DNA of 50,803 nt from positions 32,602 through 83,404 of the forward strand of contig KQ964501.1 of assembly GCA_001566745.1 (NCBI GenBank), given 5' to 3'. Numbering within the stretch: the stretch's first letter is position 1; every line of letters begins with the position of its first letter. This document shows positions 35,857 through 47,015 of the stretch, in pieces. The notes beneath the pieces were generated by a model that did no database searches, was not told the origin of the DNA, and was given only the letters and a program-made list of their open reading frames with translations. Origin of the DNA: Conidiobolus coronatus NRRL 28638. Taxonomy: Eukaryota > Entomophthoromycota > Entomophthoromycetes > Entomophthorales > Conidiobolaceae. The translations under genes were made by a program, and so were the position numbers.

Positions 35857-37210
35857 AATATTTATATAATAAAAAAATTAAGTGAATAAAAGTAATTGAT
35901 AAAAAAGAGGTAATAATGATGATTCAATCATTTGATTTCTCTATAATAGCAAAAAACTATTAAACTTCAATTTTACATTCAATTTCCTTATTTAGTTCAG
36001 CGCTTAAATAAGGTTATTCAAATTAATTAATATGTGTATAAAACAATATAGCACTTAATACTGGTGTTATATAATGATAATAGTTAACATAAGTTTAACG
36101 TGTTTTTATTAGTGTAATTTGTGCAGGATTAGCAAGAGAAAATCACGCACACATTTATTGAGGAAACCTAAATTACTCACTTTATACATCTCTGGTAATA
36201 AAATTCTATAAACTTCAAAAAACAATAAAACTAATCAATAATTGCCATTTTTAACAAAAAATCTTGTTTTAAATCTCTTATTTTACATATTAATAATGAA
36301 AGTTCTCTAGTTATGTTGTTTGATAACTAAAAGGCGAATGTTTGTATGTATAGGACGTATGATGATAGATACTTAATTCATATTGTACTTATATTTCAAC
36401 ATATTCAATATGCTCAAATAATATCATATAACGCGTTAAAATACATTTGTATTAAATTCTAGCATTATTTTTTTATAAAAAGTCAAAGTAATAATCTTCC
36501 ACTTGAGCATTTACTATTTGAAATTTTGTTAGATTAAAATTCTTATTTGCTTATGGCATATCTAGACAAAAAGGCAATGTTTTTCACGAGTATTACGTTT
36601 TTATTAGGTAATTTTGAGCAAATTCAAGTTATATTTCAGTACTTAAATAATATAATAAGATGTTAGCCAGAGTATTACATATACTTTTATGGATATGCAT
36701 ACATTATATTGGTATATATTATCTATATTTTCTATCAGCTTCATGAAAACATTATAGTTGGTAAAGCTTATTCTTTGATAAAATATTCAACAGATTTTTA
36801 GAATAATTTCTTGTAATATTTTATTATTCTGGCTTAATTGTTTTATGTAATTCGGAATATAAATAAGCTTCACAAAGCTAATCCTTTTAAAGATCCATTA
36901 TTATGTGATAATGGCGTATTATAAATGAAAGATAAATAGTAGTCTAACTAATAAAAGTATTAAGTTTCGGATATTAATAAAGTTATTTGTATTATCAAAT
37001 CAAATGTACACTATCTATCGATATTATTAAATTTTCATACCATAATAATAATTTTTTTAATAAAAATATTGATTTTAAACAGTCACTCATATTAAGGGAT
37101 TTATTTCTTATTCTTTTATATCCCATTTCCATAATTTTTTTTAATTAATTCGAATCTGAAAAAAATAAGCTAATTTTTTCATGCTAAACTAAGCTTGTTC
37201 TTTTTATAAT
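35857..37210. other. Divergent intergenic region, 1.35 kb
   Basis: Lies between the minus-strand SNX4 and the plus-strand LRR gene and must hold both promoters. No further gene or repeat is recognised. Confidence 0.65.
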
Positions 37211-39330
37211 ATGAATGACTTGAACACTTCTATTAATCCACTATCAACAAAAGAATTATTAAAAAATTTATGTAAGCATTTAGAAAATGAGTTTGACTCT
37301 ATTCTTCAAACAAAAGTAAATCAAAAACCTGATACAGGTTCAAGCACTTCTATTTCAAAAAATTTTATTGAGCAAGCTAATCAAGATAATAATGAGTTGC
37401 ATTTAACTCTAGATTTTGTTCATTTTAGCTTTTTAATAGACAGAATTTCTAGAATTCCTCCGGAGCTTATAAGCCAAGCAGAGCCTAAAATTAAATATTA
37501 TTGGAATGAGCAATCTTTTAAGTATAAAAAAGACGCTGGGTCTATTTGGGGCGTATCCACTTGGACGAGAGGCTGGAGCAAATTTTTAAGTTTATCTCAG
37601 CAAGATGAATCAGCTGGGAAAACTGCACTTATGCTAAAGCAAGAGCTTTCAATAAGCTGGGATGCTGCAATTTGCCTAGTTTTAAATTTTTTAATAGGCA
37701 AAGTCCAAGCTTTAAAGCTAGGACCTTTTGACTCTAGAGGTTTACTAATATCGCCGAATAATCCGTATAATCCCATATTCCCCGTTAATTTAAAATATTT
37801 TCAAATTTAAGAAGCTTGGAATTATTTAAAATTAAGCCTAAAGACCTTGAAGGCTGGGAGCAGCTTCAAGGTAATTTAAACTCTTTAGTTTGTAAAAAGG
37901 GTATCGAAACTGCAGATAGCTTGTTTTTGGATACGCTTGGTATAAAAGTTAATACTTCGGAGCAGCCAGACGAAACTTTAAAAACTAATTCTATTAACCA
38001 GCATAAAAAATGGGAGCAGCTTCAAGTAATAGACTTAAGCAAAAATCAATTGGATGATATTAATAAGACCATCTCTCTTAATATTATAAAATGTGAGAAG
38101 CTGAACTTGTCATATAATAACTTCCCTCGTATACCCTCTAGTTTAGTGGAGCTTTATAACTTGACCAATTTAAACTTGAGTTCGAATGCGATTGGATCAC
38201 TGAGCAAAGTAAACCAAGTTCTTGGAAATATAAGAGTGTTAAATCTTTCTAATAATCAAATACACACGCTACTTGGACTCGAAAAGTTATGGGGATTAGA
38301 GCAATTAGATTTGAGTAATAATTTAATTGAGGATATTGAAGAAATTAAAAGATTAACTCATTTGCCAAACTTGGCAAAATTAAGTGTTAGTGGAAATCCT
38401 TTTACATCTCACGTAAGTTGAAATTTAACTATATTAAGACACAATTAAACTCATATAATGCTTTAGGTTGGATATAGGTCAACTTTGATGAAGTATTTCG
38501 CTGAAAGAGATTCACCTCTTTTATTAGATGGAAATAAGACTAGAGTCACTGATTCAATAAATTTAAATAGAATTAGCGCTGCAATGCCACCAGAGCCAAA
38601 GCGGTCCAGTACACTGCCATCTGTCATGGATCCAAATCCATCTAGCATGTCAATTTTAAATACAAACTCCAATTTAGATTTCCAAGCTCCTTTCAAAGAA
38701 AAGCACATTGTTACTAGAAAAGCCAAAGGAAAGAAAAAAGCTGTTAAAAGAGTTGCCTCGATTTATCCTCTTAATGAAACTCCAGAAGATGGTAATTCAG
38801 AGGCTAACAGCATGCAACAAAGCATACCGATAGACTTACCGCAATCTAGCGCAAATCCAAACATTATCTCAAAATCAGCAATTAGAATTTCAGATTCTCA
38901 AGCCAGTTCACTTCCATTGCACTCACAGCCATTGATAAGACATACGTCTGAAAACATCTCATCAACACGCATGACATCTCCTACTCAATCACTCTTATCT
39001 ATCCAGAGTCCAAATTTAGGCAAAGATTTCCAAAAGAGAATCGAGGCGCTTAAAGCAGAAGCTGGGCCATCATGGCTTAAAGTATACCAAGCGATGCAGC
39101 AAGGCAAATTGAGAGCCTCGCCACCTCATGATGGTACTTGGGTGACAGATTTTCCTATTAAAGACGATCCAAAAGCTCAAAATATACAGCAGTCTGTACC
39201 TGATGATACTAGGCTATCTAAATTGCTTTGGGATTCATTAGGCAATTTATCAAGCAGTCAATCTTCTCTACCTAAGCATATGGAAGCAACTAGAAAACCT
39301 AGTAAACCTGAGCTAGGGACTTCAATATAA
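37211..39330 (+). CDS. STK11IP-like leucine-rich repeat protein
   Basis: Three exons (37211-37764, 37812-38412, 38467-39330) with introns of 47 and 54 nt give exactly 673 codons. Residues 1-190 are a helical N-terminal region without known motif. The second exon opens with SLELFKIKPKDLEGWEQLQG and then has four to five LRRs: LQVIDLSKNQLDDI, KLNLSYNNFPRIPSSLVELY, NLTNLNLSSNAIGSL, IRVLNLSNNQIHTLLGLEKL and LEQLDLSNNLIEDIEEIKRL, capped by LSVSGNPFTSHVGYRSTLMK. The C-terminal half is Ser/Pro-rich and disordered, with a basic KAKGKKKAVKR cluster and one ordered island, IEALKAEAGPSWLKVYQAM. The order WEQL region, LRR, GNP cap and the WL island resembles the N-terminal part of human STK11IP and fungal LRR proteins of unknown function. 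The assignment is at family level only; the human C-terminal domains are absent. Confidence 0.72.
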
Positions 39331-39669
39331 CGAAATACATAGTCTACTTTGAAATAAACATTTTATAAAAATTAATTGAAAAAAGTCAATTTGAAGCGTT
39401 TCAACTCTGATATATTAAGAGTAATCAAAAACATTTAATACAAGTATTCATACTGTTAGATATGCATAGTTTTGTCTTAAATATTAAAATTGATTCTGAG
39501 TTATTGTTTTCTTGGCCATTATTAATTGAATACATCTTAAAACTATTATGCTATAGTTTAATGAAAATAGCTATCTCATTATTATTGTATTACATGGTTG
39601 TAATAAAATATAATAAAACATAACAAATATATAAAAATGTTTTTTATAATTATTGTGGTATTGGAATTG
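39331..39669. other. 3' flank of the LRR gene, AT-rich
   Basis: No gene seen. Confidence 0.6.
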
Positions 39670-39984
39670 NNNNNNNNNNNNNNNNNNNNNNNNNNNNNNN
39701 NNNNNNNNNNNNNNNNNNNNNNNNNNNNNNNNNNNNNNNNNNNNNNNNNNNNNNNNNNNNNNNNNNNNNNNNNNNNNNNNNNNNNNNNNNNNNNNNNNNN
39801 NNNNNNNNNNNNNNNNNNNNNNNNNNNNNNNNNNNNNNNNNNNNNNNNNNNNNNNNNNNNNNNNNNNNNNNNNNNNNNNNNNNNNNNNNNNNNNNNNNNN
39901 NNNNNNNNNNNNNNNNNNNNNNNNNNNNNNNNNNNNNNNNNNNNNNNNNNNNNNNNNNNNNNNNNNNNNNNNNNNNNNNNNNNN
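39670..39984. other. Assembly gap (315 N)
   Basis: Run of N. Confidence 1.
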
Positions 39985-40161
39985 TGCTAACCATTCAATT
40001 TATAAACTATTTGAATAACTATCTAATTGGTGAATAATTCTGATTAATAAGCAAATTCAAATTAATATCCCATAAATCCTTATTTTGTAATTAGTATAAA
40101 CATTATCAAGAGTCGAGTTTTTGCTTAATAATCAATCTACTTGTTAAATTTTTGTATCAGA

Positions 40162-41270
40162 ATGGATAAAGAAACAAGTAAATCTACAGCTGATAAAGCA
40201 GTAAACGCTAATAAAAATACTACAGACGTAAATGAAGTTACAGCTGATACAGATAAAAATGATACAAATAAAAGTACATATAATAAAAAGCGTGACTTTG
40301 CTTCAACTTTTGAAACATCTAATTACTATGAATTTAACTTAACAACAATGAAAAATACAAAGGGAGGGTTTTTACCTGCTGACGAAGTTCAAAAAGAGCA
40401 GCTAGAGAAACTAAAGCCAATAATCATTAATGACCAATTGCGTAATTATATACCTTGTATACAATTATAATATTTATTAATACTATTGCTTTATTTAGCA
40501 TATAGCTCAGATCCAAAGCACCAAATACTATGCAAAGAGTGTAACGATCTAGATATTGATCCATTATTCCTACAAATTTATGATACAAAAGTTTGTAAAC
40601 CATGCAAAGAGAAGTTTCCTGATAAGTACTCTTTATTAACTAAAACTGAAGTTAGAGAGGTGAGTTATTTTTCTATCGCACTTCTTATAGATGACTAATT
40701 GGCTATTTATTTTTATTAGGATTATTTATTAACAGAGAGTATACAGTTATTGCATATATTAACTAATTAAATAGTAATAATGCTATTTTAGGTGAGTTAG
40801 CCGATCGCGATTTATTTAAAATTTGGTCAAAACCAAACCCTAGAAAGTCAACTTGGAATAATATGCAGCTATTCTTAAGGGAACAAGTAACTCTAATTAT
40901 TTTATTATAGTATTTTATCTAATTAATATAAGGTTGAAGAATTTGCTTTTAAAAAGTGGGGAGGCCCGAAGGCCTAGATAATGAATTCGATAGAAGAGAT
41001 AAGGAAAAGGCTGAAAGAAAGGATAAAAAGTATAAAGCAAAAGTGTCAGGTAATTTTAAAAATAAGTTTGTTCTATATATTTATAGTAATGTTTGTTTAT
41101 TAGATTTAAGAAAGCGTACCAGAGTATCAACTTGGAAGAATGAAGACAGTAGACCAAAGGTCCATGAGCACGATTTTGAAATTTTAGAGGAAAAAACTGA
41201 AGATGATGAAAGTCAAAGAAAATGTAAAGTTTGTGGTGTAACTGAAATATATGAAGAGTTCTTCTTTTAA
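40162..41270 (+). CDS. RAD14: XPA/Rad14 DNA damage recognition protein
   Basis: Six exons (40162-40456, 40499-40659, 40720-40738, 40792-40886, 40933-41049, 41104-41270), including one of only 19 nt, give about 284 residues. XPA/Rad14 verifies lesions and assembles the nucleotide excision repair complex in the nucleus. The N-terminal third is Thr/Lys/Asp-rich and disordered. The zinc finger is C..C (CKECNDLD) and C..C (KVCKPCKEKF), followed by the DNA-binding part DRDLFKIWSKPNPRKSTWNN, MQLFLREQVEEFAFKKWGG, PEGLDNEFDRRDKEK and RKRTRVSTWK. It ends CKVCGVTEIYEEFFF, like the XPA C-terminus. Exon 5 needs one extra base in the G/C run at about 40957-40967 to pass from KKWGG to PEGLDNE; with it the total is exactly 285 codons. 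The last intron (54 nt) is free of stops and in frame. Start: first ATG in exon 1. Confidence 0.9.
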
Positions 41271-41507
41271 ACTTAACACTGTTTATAAGTTTTATATCCT
41301 AATATATATACTTTTATATAATACAAAGACATGAATTTTGATAAACCTGTTTATATTAATTATTATCCCATAATAATTTATTACAGATACAATTATATAA
41401 TCTTAAACTCGTGTAATAAATTAATGATTGATGTAACATACATATAGAGATTAACTTCAATATAATTAACAATAACAATAATATAATAGCTTGATAATAT
41501 AATAAGA
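41271..41507. other. Intergenic DNA between XPA and PSF2
   Basis: 237 bp of AT-rich sequence, with room for the XPA 3' end and the PSF2 promoter only. Confidence 0.7.
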
Positions 41508-42296
41508 ATGGCTTTACCACCTCATTTACTAGGAAATTTTAGTGCTTCAGAGTTAGAATTTATTGCTGAAGAGGAATTAATTTATATTGTACCAAATGTT
41601 AAAATACCCGCGCTATACTTAATAGGAGTAAGTTTGATAGAATTAAAGAATAGCTTATATGCTTATAATATTATTTAGGGAACCTATGGACCTTTTAGAC
41701 CGGGTAGACAATACGAGATTCCAATTTGGCTAGCTATTTTATTAAAACAAAAACAAAGAGTAGAGATTACTTTACCAGATTGGTTATCAATAGGTAAAAA
41801 TAGCAAGTAAAGCAAAGGCAATTATAATATTTAATCATTTTATAGATAATTTAAAAAAAAAGACTGGAAGATGAAAAAAATCTGGATAATTTTTCAAGTT
41901 TACCATTTAGATTTATTGAAATTAGTCAGTTAATTTTACCCTGGTAATATATTTATCTTGCTTATTAGTATTGTGCTAACTGATATTATTAGGGTTGAAT
42001 TGGATGTTAATGAGTTAGACGAGATAAGGTCGAAGTTAAAAAACATCAGAGAAATTAGACAGAATAAGGTTAGAGAAGGTATTCAAGCAGTTGATCAGAA
42101 TTATTTACAAGTAAAAATTATAAATATAAAAGTAAATCAATTATTATATACTAATCTTCTTTATATATAGGTTGATAATATTAGTCACTTAGAGCTTAAT
42201 TTAATCAGACCAATGCTATCAAAATCTTATCAGCATATTAATAGGATGCAGAGTCAAATGGATCAAGAGGGGGATAATTCCAATATTTATGATTAA
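41508..42296 (+). CDS. PSF2: GINS complex subunit Psf2
   Basis: Five exons (41508-41627, 41679-41793, 41846-41943, 41993-42110, 42171-42296) give about 191 residues, the usual Psf2 size. Psf2 is one of four GINS subunits that, with Cdc45 and Mcm2-7, form the replicative CMG helicase in the nucleus. Diagnostic segments are LPPHLLGNFSASELEFIAEE, GTYGPFRPGRQYEIPIWLAI, RVEITLPDWLSIDNLKKRLE, LPFRFIEISQLILP, DEIRSKLKNIREIRQNKVRE and LELNLIRPML. Exon 3 begins with a run of nine A (41853-41861) where eight would keep the conserved NLKKRLEDE in frame; removing one gives exactly 192 codons. An alternative intron (41807-41862) would avoid the shift but loses the conserved NLKKR. It runs toward the F-box gene with 44 bp between the two stop codons. 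Confidence 0.92.
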
Positions 42297-42340
42297 TAGA
42301 GTATATCATTGTTAATAAACCAATCAAAAAAGTGTAAATT

Positions 42341-43657
42341 TTATTTCAACTTAGTTTTGGAATATATCGTGAGGTGATTAGGATCTTTTTTAAATTTCCA
42401 ATTTAAGTACTTTTCCTCCGTTTTTGCCAAATTTTTATCCCAGTCCCAAGGCGCCAGCAAATAGCAATGAACCACAAATAGCTGATTAAACTTGTGCAGT
42501 TTATCAAAATTAATACCTTCTAGTCTATATTTGACTAAGTTCAGAAGTTTTAACAGTGGCACATAATCTACCAGCTCATCTAAAGAGTTAGGGAATATGT
42601 GGTCATAAAGAGTTAACTCCCTCAATTGAGGGAATAAGCCAATTAATTGTTTTACATTTGAGTGTGTTGTAGCTACTTTTAAGTGAAATTGAGTTAAATT
42701 GGGGCATTTTGAAACTTCTACTAAACCAGGGATGTTTTGCAGAGGGTCTCCTAGAATTTCAAACATTTTAAGGTTGTATAGATTGTTAGTTAGCGTATCC
42801 AAAATATGCCTAGATACTTGTTTAGAATGAAGAATTAGAGACTTTAACTGGGGATTTTGGAGCATAATGAATTCTAAATAATCTGAGTTCAAAGCTTTTA
42901 AAGACGAAATATTCAAATGCAATAGCGAAGAATAAGTGTGCTCTAAAGGTTCCAGCAGCTTCTTATAAGGCGGAATTGAAAACTTAATTAAACCCCTATG
43001 ACTGCTTAAATATTCAACTAATTCACTACTCATTTCTGTCAATTTGGAAGCTTTAACAAACTCTAGACCGATTAAAGTATCTGGAAGCTCAGGTTTAGCT
43101 TCCAACTCTGTTAAATAATTTACATTGTGAAATCCTGTGTTCTTAAACATCATTACTTTTAAACTGTTTAATTTTGATAGGATTAATATTAGATTTTCTA
43201 GGTTAACTAAATGCTCCGAAAATTCTAAAAATTGAATATTATTAAAATAACTGAATAGTTTCGAATGTACTCCAATGTTAGAGGGTTTTTCAATTATTAT
43301 AAAATTAACAAAATTAGAGCTCTTTCCAATTAAAGTTAAGCATTTTTCCAGTAAGCAAGAATCCCAGTCTTCGATAGAAGCTTGAGTTTGGCGCGCTCTT
43401 TTAAACTCTGAAGTTGGTGGTGGATAGTAAAAAGGCTTTATGGATTTGAATTTTAGTTCAATTGCTTTAAAGTACCAAAATCTCGACGCTTTAGAAATTT
43501 CTAGTATATCGGGAAGGCTTAGATATTGAAATATACTAGATAATATTGGCAAATTGCTATAGTTGTATAATTGATCGTTATTTTTGGTATTATCTTTTAA
43601 TTGTAAACTTTTTAATTTATGAGTTATTAAATCTAAATCATCAATTACAGATATCAT
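42341..43657 (-). CDS. F-box-like, leucine-rich protein
   Basis: An uninterrupted frame of 438 residues without introns. Residues of about 30-75 (SNLPILSSIFQYLSLPDILE, ISKASRFWYFKAIELKFK) fit the F-box pattern of LP, I-F-x-Y-L, D-I-L, S-R-x-W. Such a domain would bind Skp1 and place the protein in an SCF ubiquitin ligase. The remainder shows irregular leucine-rich periodicity (FNNIQFLEFSEHLVNLENLI, LNSLKVMMFKNTGFHNVNYL, LLHLNISSLKALNSDYLEFI, LRELTLYDHIFPNSLDELVD), like the degenerate LRRs of fungal F-box proteins. The protein that it would recruit cannot be predicted. Start: the first ATG, 28 codons before the F-box. Tail to tail with PSF2. Confidence 0.72.
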   Translation of the reverse strand: MISVIDDLDLITHKLKSLQLKDNTKNNDQLYNYSNLPILSSIFQYLSLPDILEISKASRFWYFKAIELKFKSIKPFYYPPPTSEFKRARQTQASIEDWDSCLLEKCLTLIGKSSNFVNFIIIEKPSNIGVHSKLFSYFNNIQFLEFSEHLVNLENLILILSKLNSLKVMMFKNTGFHNVNYLTELEAKPELPDTLIGLEFVKASKLTEMSSELVEYLSSHRGLIKFSIPPYKKLLEPLEHTYSSLLHLNISSLKALNSDYLEFIMLQNPQLKSLILHSKQVSRHILDTLTNNLYNLKMFEILGDPLQNIPGLVEVSKCPNLTQFHLKVATTHSNVKQLIGLFPQLRELTLYDHIFPNSLDELVDYVPLLKLLNLVKYRLEGINFDKLHKFNQLFVVHCYLLAPWDWDKNLAKTEEKYLNWKFKKDPNHLTIYSKTKLK

Positions 43658-44973
43658 GTTAATATTGTTATAAGGTTATGCTAAAGAAAGAGTGAGGAAT
43701 TTATAAAAATTTGTTTAATGCTGAATAAGGGGAGTGAGACTGTCTTTTATACCTCAAAAAATTTTAGTGGTTTGATATTATTTGAAAACTATTGTGGTCA
43801 TTAATTATTATTATAAAAATGCTTAATTTCAATGATTATCCATCTAATCTCAGTTTTAATTTTTATATTACAGGTTTCATAATATCCCTTATTTGGTTAT
43901 AGCGCAATTAAGCTTCTATAATGGAAAAATATTAGTACTGAATGTAGTCTTGCAATAATATACTTCATAGCAGTGCTATACTAATTTCTTAGTTCTAAAA
44001 CTGCAATATTCCTGAAAGCTTATCATATCACTATATTATAGAATTTTTACAAGATCATTGTGGATCATAAATTATTTTTGTTGTTAATTAAGGAGTTTAA
44101 AAATTAATTTTAAGTCACATTTCATTTACATCTGAATAACTTTGATATACTAAATAGGAAATAATATTTAAGCAACATCTTTAATTGCACTTTTTAGATG
44201 TATATAGAATAGCCTATACCTCTATTTTATTTTCTTTATCAATAGTTTATAGTTTTTACATTCATTAAATATGGTTTTCGTTTAGAGTTAACATAAAAGT
44301 TGTCAAGTTTTTATTATCAACCAGTTGACTTATTCAATTAATTGTTATTAATTATAACTCTACTTTCCACAAATTATTCTATTAAGTCACATTCGCATCA
44401 ACTACTTATATTCATTATAAAAATATTTAACTTGTTTTAAATAGAGTGTATATTGCTATACAAATGATGCTATATTAATAATGATTAATGCTAAAGATTC
44501 ATAAGACAAATTAATAAATGCAGAGTTGCTAATAGGTAATGCTATTTAATTTTTACCATATCAAAATAATTTTTATTGCTTCAATTTATATTGATATTAT
44601 TAAAAATGCTTTAAATGATTCTTTTTTATATAGATAACTTATTAAAACTGCTTTATTCTTTTAGATGAGTATAATAGGTATTTTAAGAACTTCATCTATT
44701 ATATAACCTATTATGTTTATTAAATGAAAAGTTTTATAACACTTTATATAAACAAATGAATATTGTTAATTAACACTTTTAAGAAAATAAATATGCCTAT
44801 ATTGGCATCTGATAAGAGACTATAAGTTGATTGTAGATAGATTAAGAGTGTTGCTGAATACTAAGGTTATTGAATTAAGCGAGGTAAATAGCTTATCTTT
44901 GTTTATTACATAGCAACAACTCCACTTGGATAATGTAAATAAAATAGTAATATACCATTTAATTAGCAAAAAA
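43658..44973. other. 1.3-kb intergenic region
   Basis: AT-rich, no gene recognised. The left part is the promoter side of the F-box gene and the right end is the 3' flank of NKAP. Confidence 0.6.
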
Positions 44974-46536
44974 TTAATCCTTCTTCATACTCTCATTCAA
45001 AATCTCCTTAAAAGTATTTATAGCTTCTGATTCTTGTTTAATATTCTCTTCATGCTTAGATTTTAACATACTACGTTTCTCCTCATAGCTAATAACTTGG
45101 TTTTCTTTTCTTATACGCACAGCATTCATCAATTGATGTCTACTACCGCTCATTACATAACCAGACCCTTCAAATGTTGAAATTTGATCTGATGTGAGGC
45201 CAATTTCACCTCTTCGAGGAATTCTTTTACCAGATTGAACATATGAAGCCATTGCTTCACCTTCTCCAGCTAATAAATCACCTCCATATCTATTTAAACT
45301 GATTAGTATATATTATAATTGAGTGTATTATAGGGATTACCCTTTTGGATCGAATTTAATATCACCAGTAATTAGAGGCTGTGGACCAACATCGCCAGAT
45401 TCATCTACAATATTCAATAAATATTTGTAAAAATATAAAAATACTAATATAACTATTACCTCCTCTACGGACTTGAGCTTTCTCAGGAGATATTGATCTA
45501 TCTCTGCGATGGTGCTTGCTTGATGATTCTGGAGATGTTGAATATCTACTTCTACGATGTCTAGAGCGAGATCGATCTAAAAATTATTAATATTGGTATT
45601 TTTTTCATAGTTAAGCTGTATGAATACCTTCTGATTCAGAGTGTTTTGATGAGCGATGTTTTCTGCTTGAAGACTTTTCTAAACAAGAGTGTGAATTATT
45701 GAGCTATAATAAAAACGCATAAATAATACCTTCTTTAGAGTGTCTAGATTTTCTATGTCTTCTAGATGAGTCTAAAAAGCTGTTAGATTTTATGCTATAT
45801 AATAATTATATTATTCTAGATACCTCTTTCATCATCTGAGTATTTAGATTCTTTTTTAGACCCTATTAAAAGTTGAATTAATAAATATATTATAAATTTC
45901 GAGTTTTCAAGCTACTTTTACTCTTCTTTTTAGATCTCTCAGGAGATAAAGATCTTATAGAATCTGTTTCACTAACATCAGGGGATTCTAACCATGGATT
46001 TTTTTCGCTAGACTCTCTTAATTTTCTCCTGCTAAAGTATAATATTAGAATTATGAATAGCTTAAAGATAGCTGCTTTACCTATCAAAATCTTTAAATCT
46101 GTCATTTCTATCACCTCTATATCTATTCTCATTATCTCTATGAGTGCTATAATGTGTGCCAGGTTCCTTTTCTTCTTGCTCTGATCCGTACCTAGCTCTC
46201 TCTCTATTACTCCTATCATATCTACCAGATTGACGACTGTTGCAGAATATTATTGTTAGTATAAAGCTATAGTTACAAATTAATATATATTTCTTACTCC
46301 TCATCTCTTTTATCGTTATTTCTACTACTTTCATATCTATTTCGATCTCCATCTCTCGAATCTGCGTCTCTTTCTCTTCTATCATGGTATCTGTCCCTTC
46401 TATCGTAGCTTCTACCACGGTCACTTATCTCTCTATCTCTCTCTTGATTATCAGACCCTTTACTGAATCTTTCATTATTTTCATAATCTCTTTCTCGCTC
46501 TTCTCTATATCTATTGGAGTAGTTACTTGAACTCAT
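44974..46536 (-). CDS. NKAP-family RS-rich nuclear protein
   Basis: Nine exons (46298-46536, 46081-46236, 45922-46031, 45824-45862, 45730-45771, 45628-45678, 45460-45576, 45341-45404, 44974-45298) give exactly 381 codons. NKAP is a nuclear speckle protein tied to spliceosome function and transcriptional repression. The N-terminal two thirds are Arg/Ser/Asp/Glu-rich (DRRDRYHDRRERDADSRDGD, DRSRSRHRRSRYSTS). The last 110 residues are the conserved NKAP/SynMuv domain: LNRYGGDLLAGEGEAMASYV, QSGKRIPRRGEIGLTSDQIS, GSGYVMSGSRHQLMNAVRIR and KENQVISYEEKRSML. Introns are 42-61 nt, with TACTAAC-type branch sites visible. The donor of exon 3 could also lie 6 nt further 3' in the gene. Exons 4 to 7 are each a multiple of three and all begin and end in phase 1, so any could be skipped without loss of frame. 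Confidence 0.92.
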
Positions 46537-47015
46537 ATTATTTTTTAATTTATTAATAACAGTATATTTAATATGTGCTGAGTTATTATTATATAAGTTA
46601 TATCAAAATATAATTTGTAATTAGGGGCTTATAGTATTCCCACCATGGTTTAACTAAATTTAACTAATTTGGCACTGTATTTATTATTATGGGATTCTAT
46701 ATAAATAGATTTTATCTAGGGTTTCGATAAATTTGCTAGTTTTTTGATTATTAGCTACTCAAGATAGGATCTATAGTCAATTTTTTTATAGTAGTGCTAA
46801 TTAAAAATTTATTATATACGCTCAAATCACCTTATTTTTAATATTAGAAGTATAGTAATAGTATCTACTTTATTCAAATTAATTTTTATAGCCATTATGA
46901 GCTAGGGGATAAGCTTAGTAGCTAGTATGCTTGTAGAAGATTTTATTTTTTATGTAGTTGTTAGTAAATATATTGTACAGATAATTGATTTTTTGAGCAC
47001 TCAATAAAAATTGAG
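46537..47015. other. Intergenic DNA between NKAP and PPxY gene 1
   Basis: AT-rich. It includes TACAGTGCC (minus strand, 46671-46679), about 135 bp upstream of the NKAP start codon, and a TATAAATAG at about 46700. Confidence 0.6.

Noticed and set aside
40952-40970. Programmed -1 frameshift in XPA
   Set aside because: The site lacks a slippery heptamer; a one-base run-length error explains it better, given the similar cases nearby.
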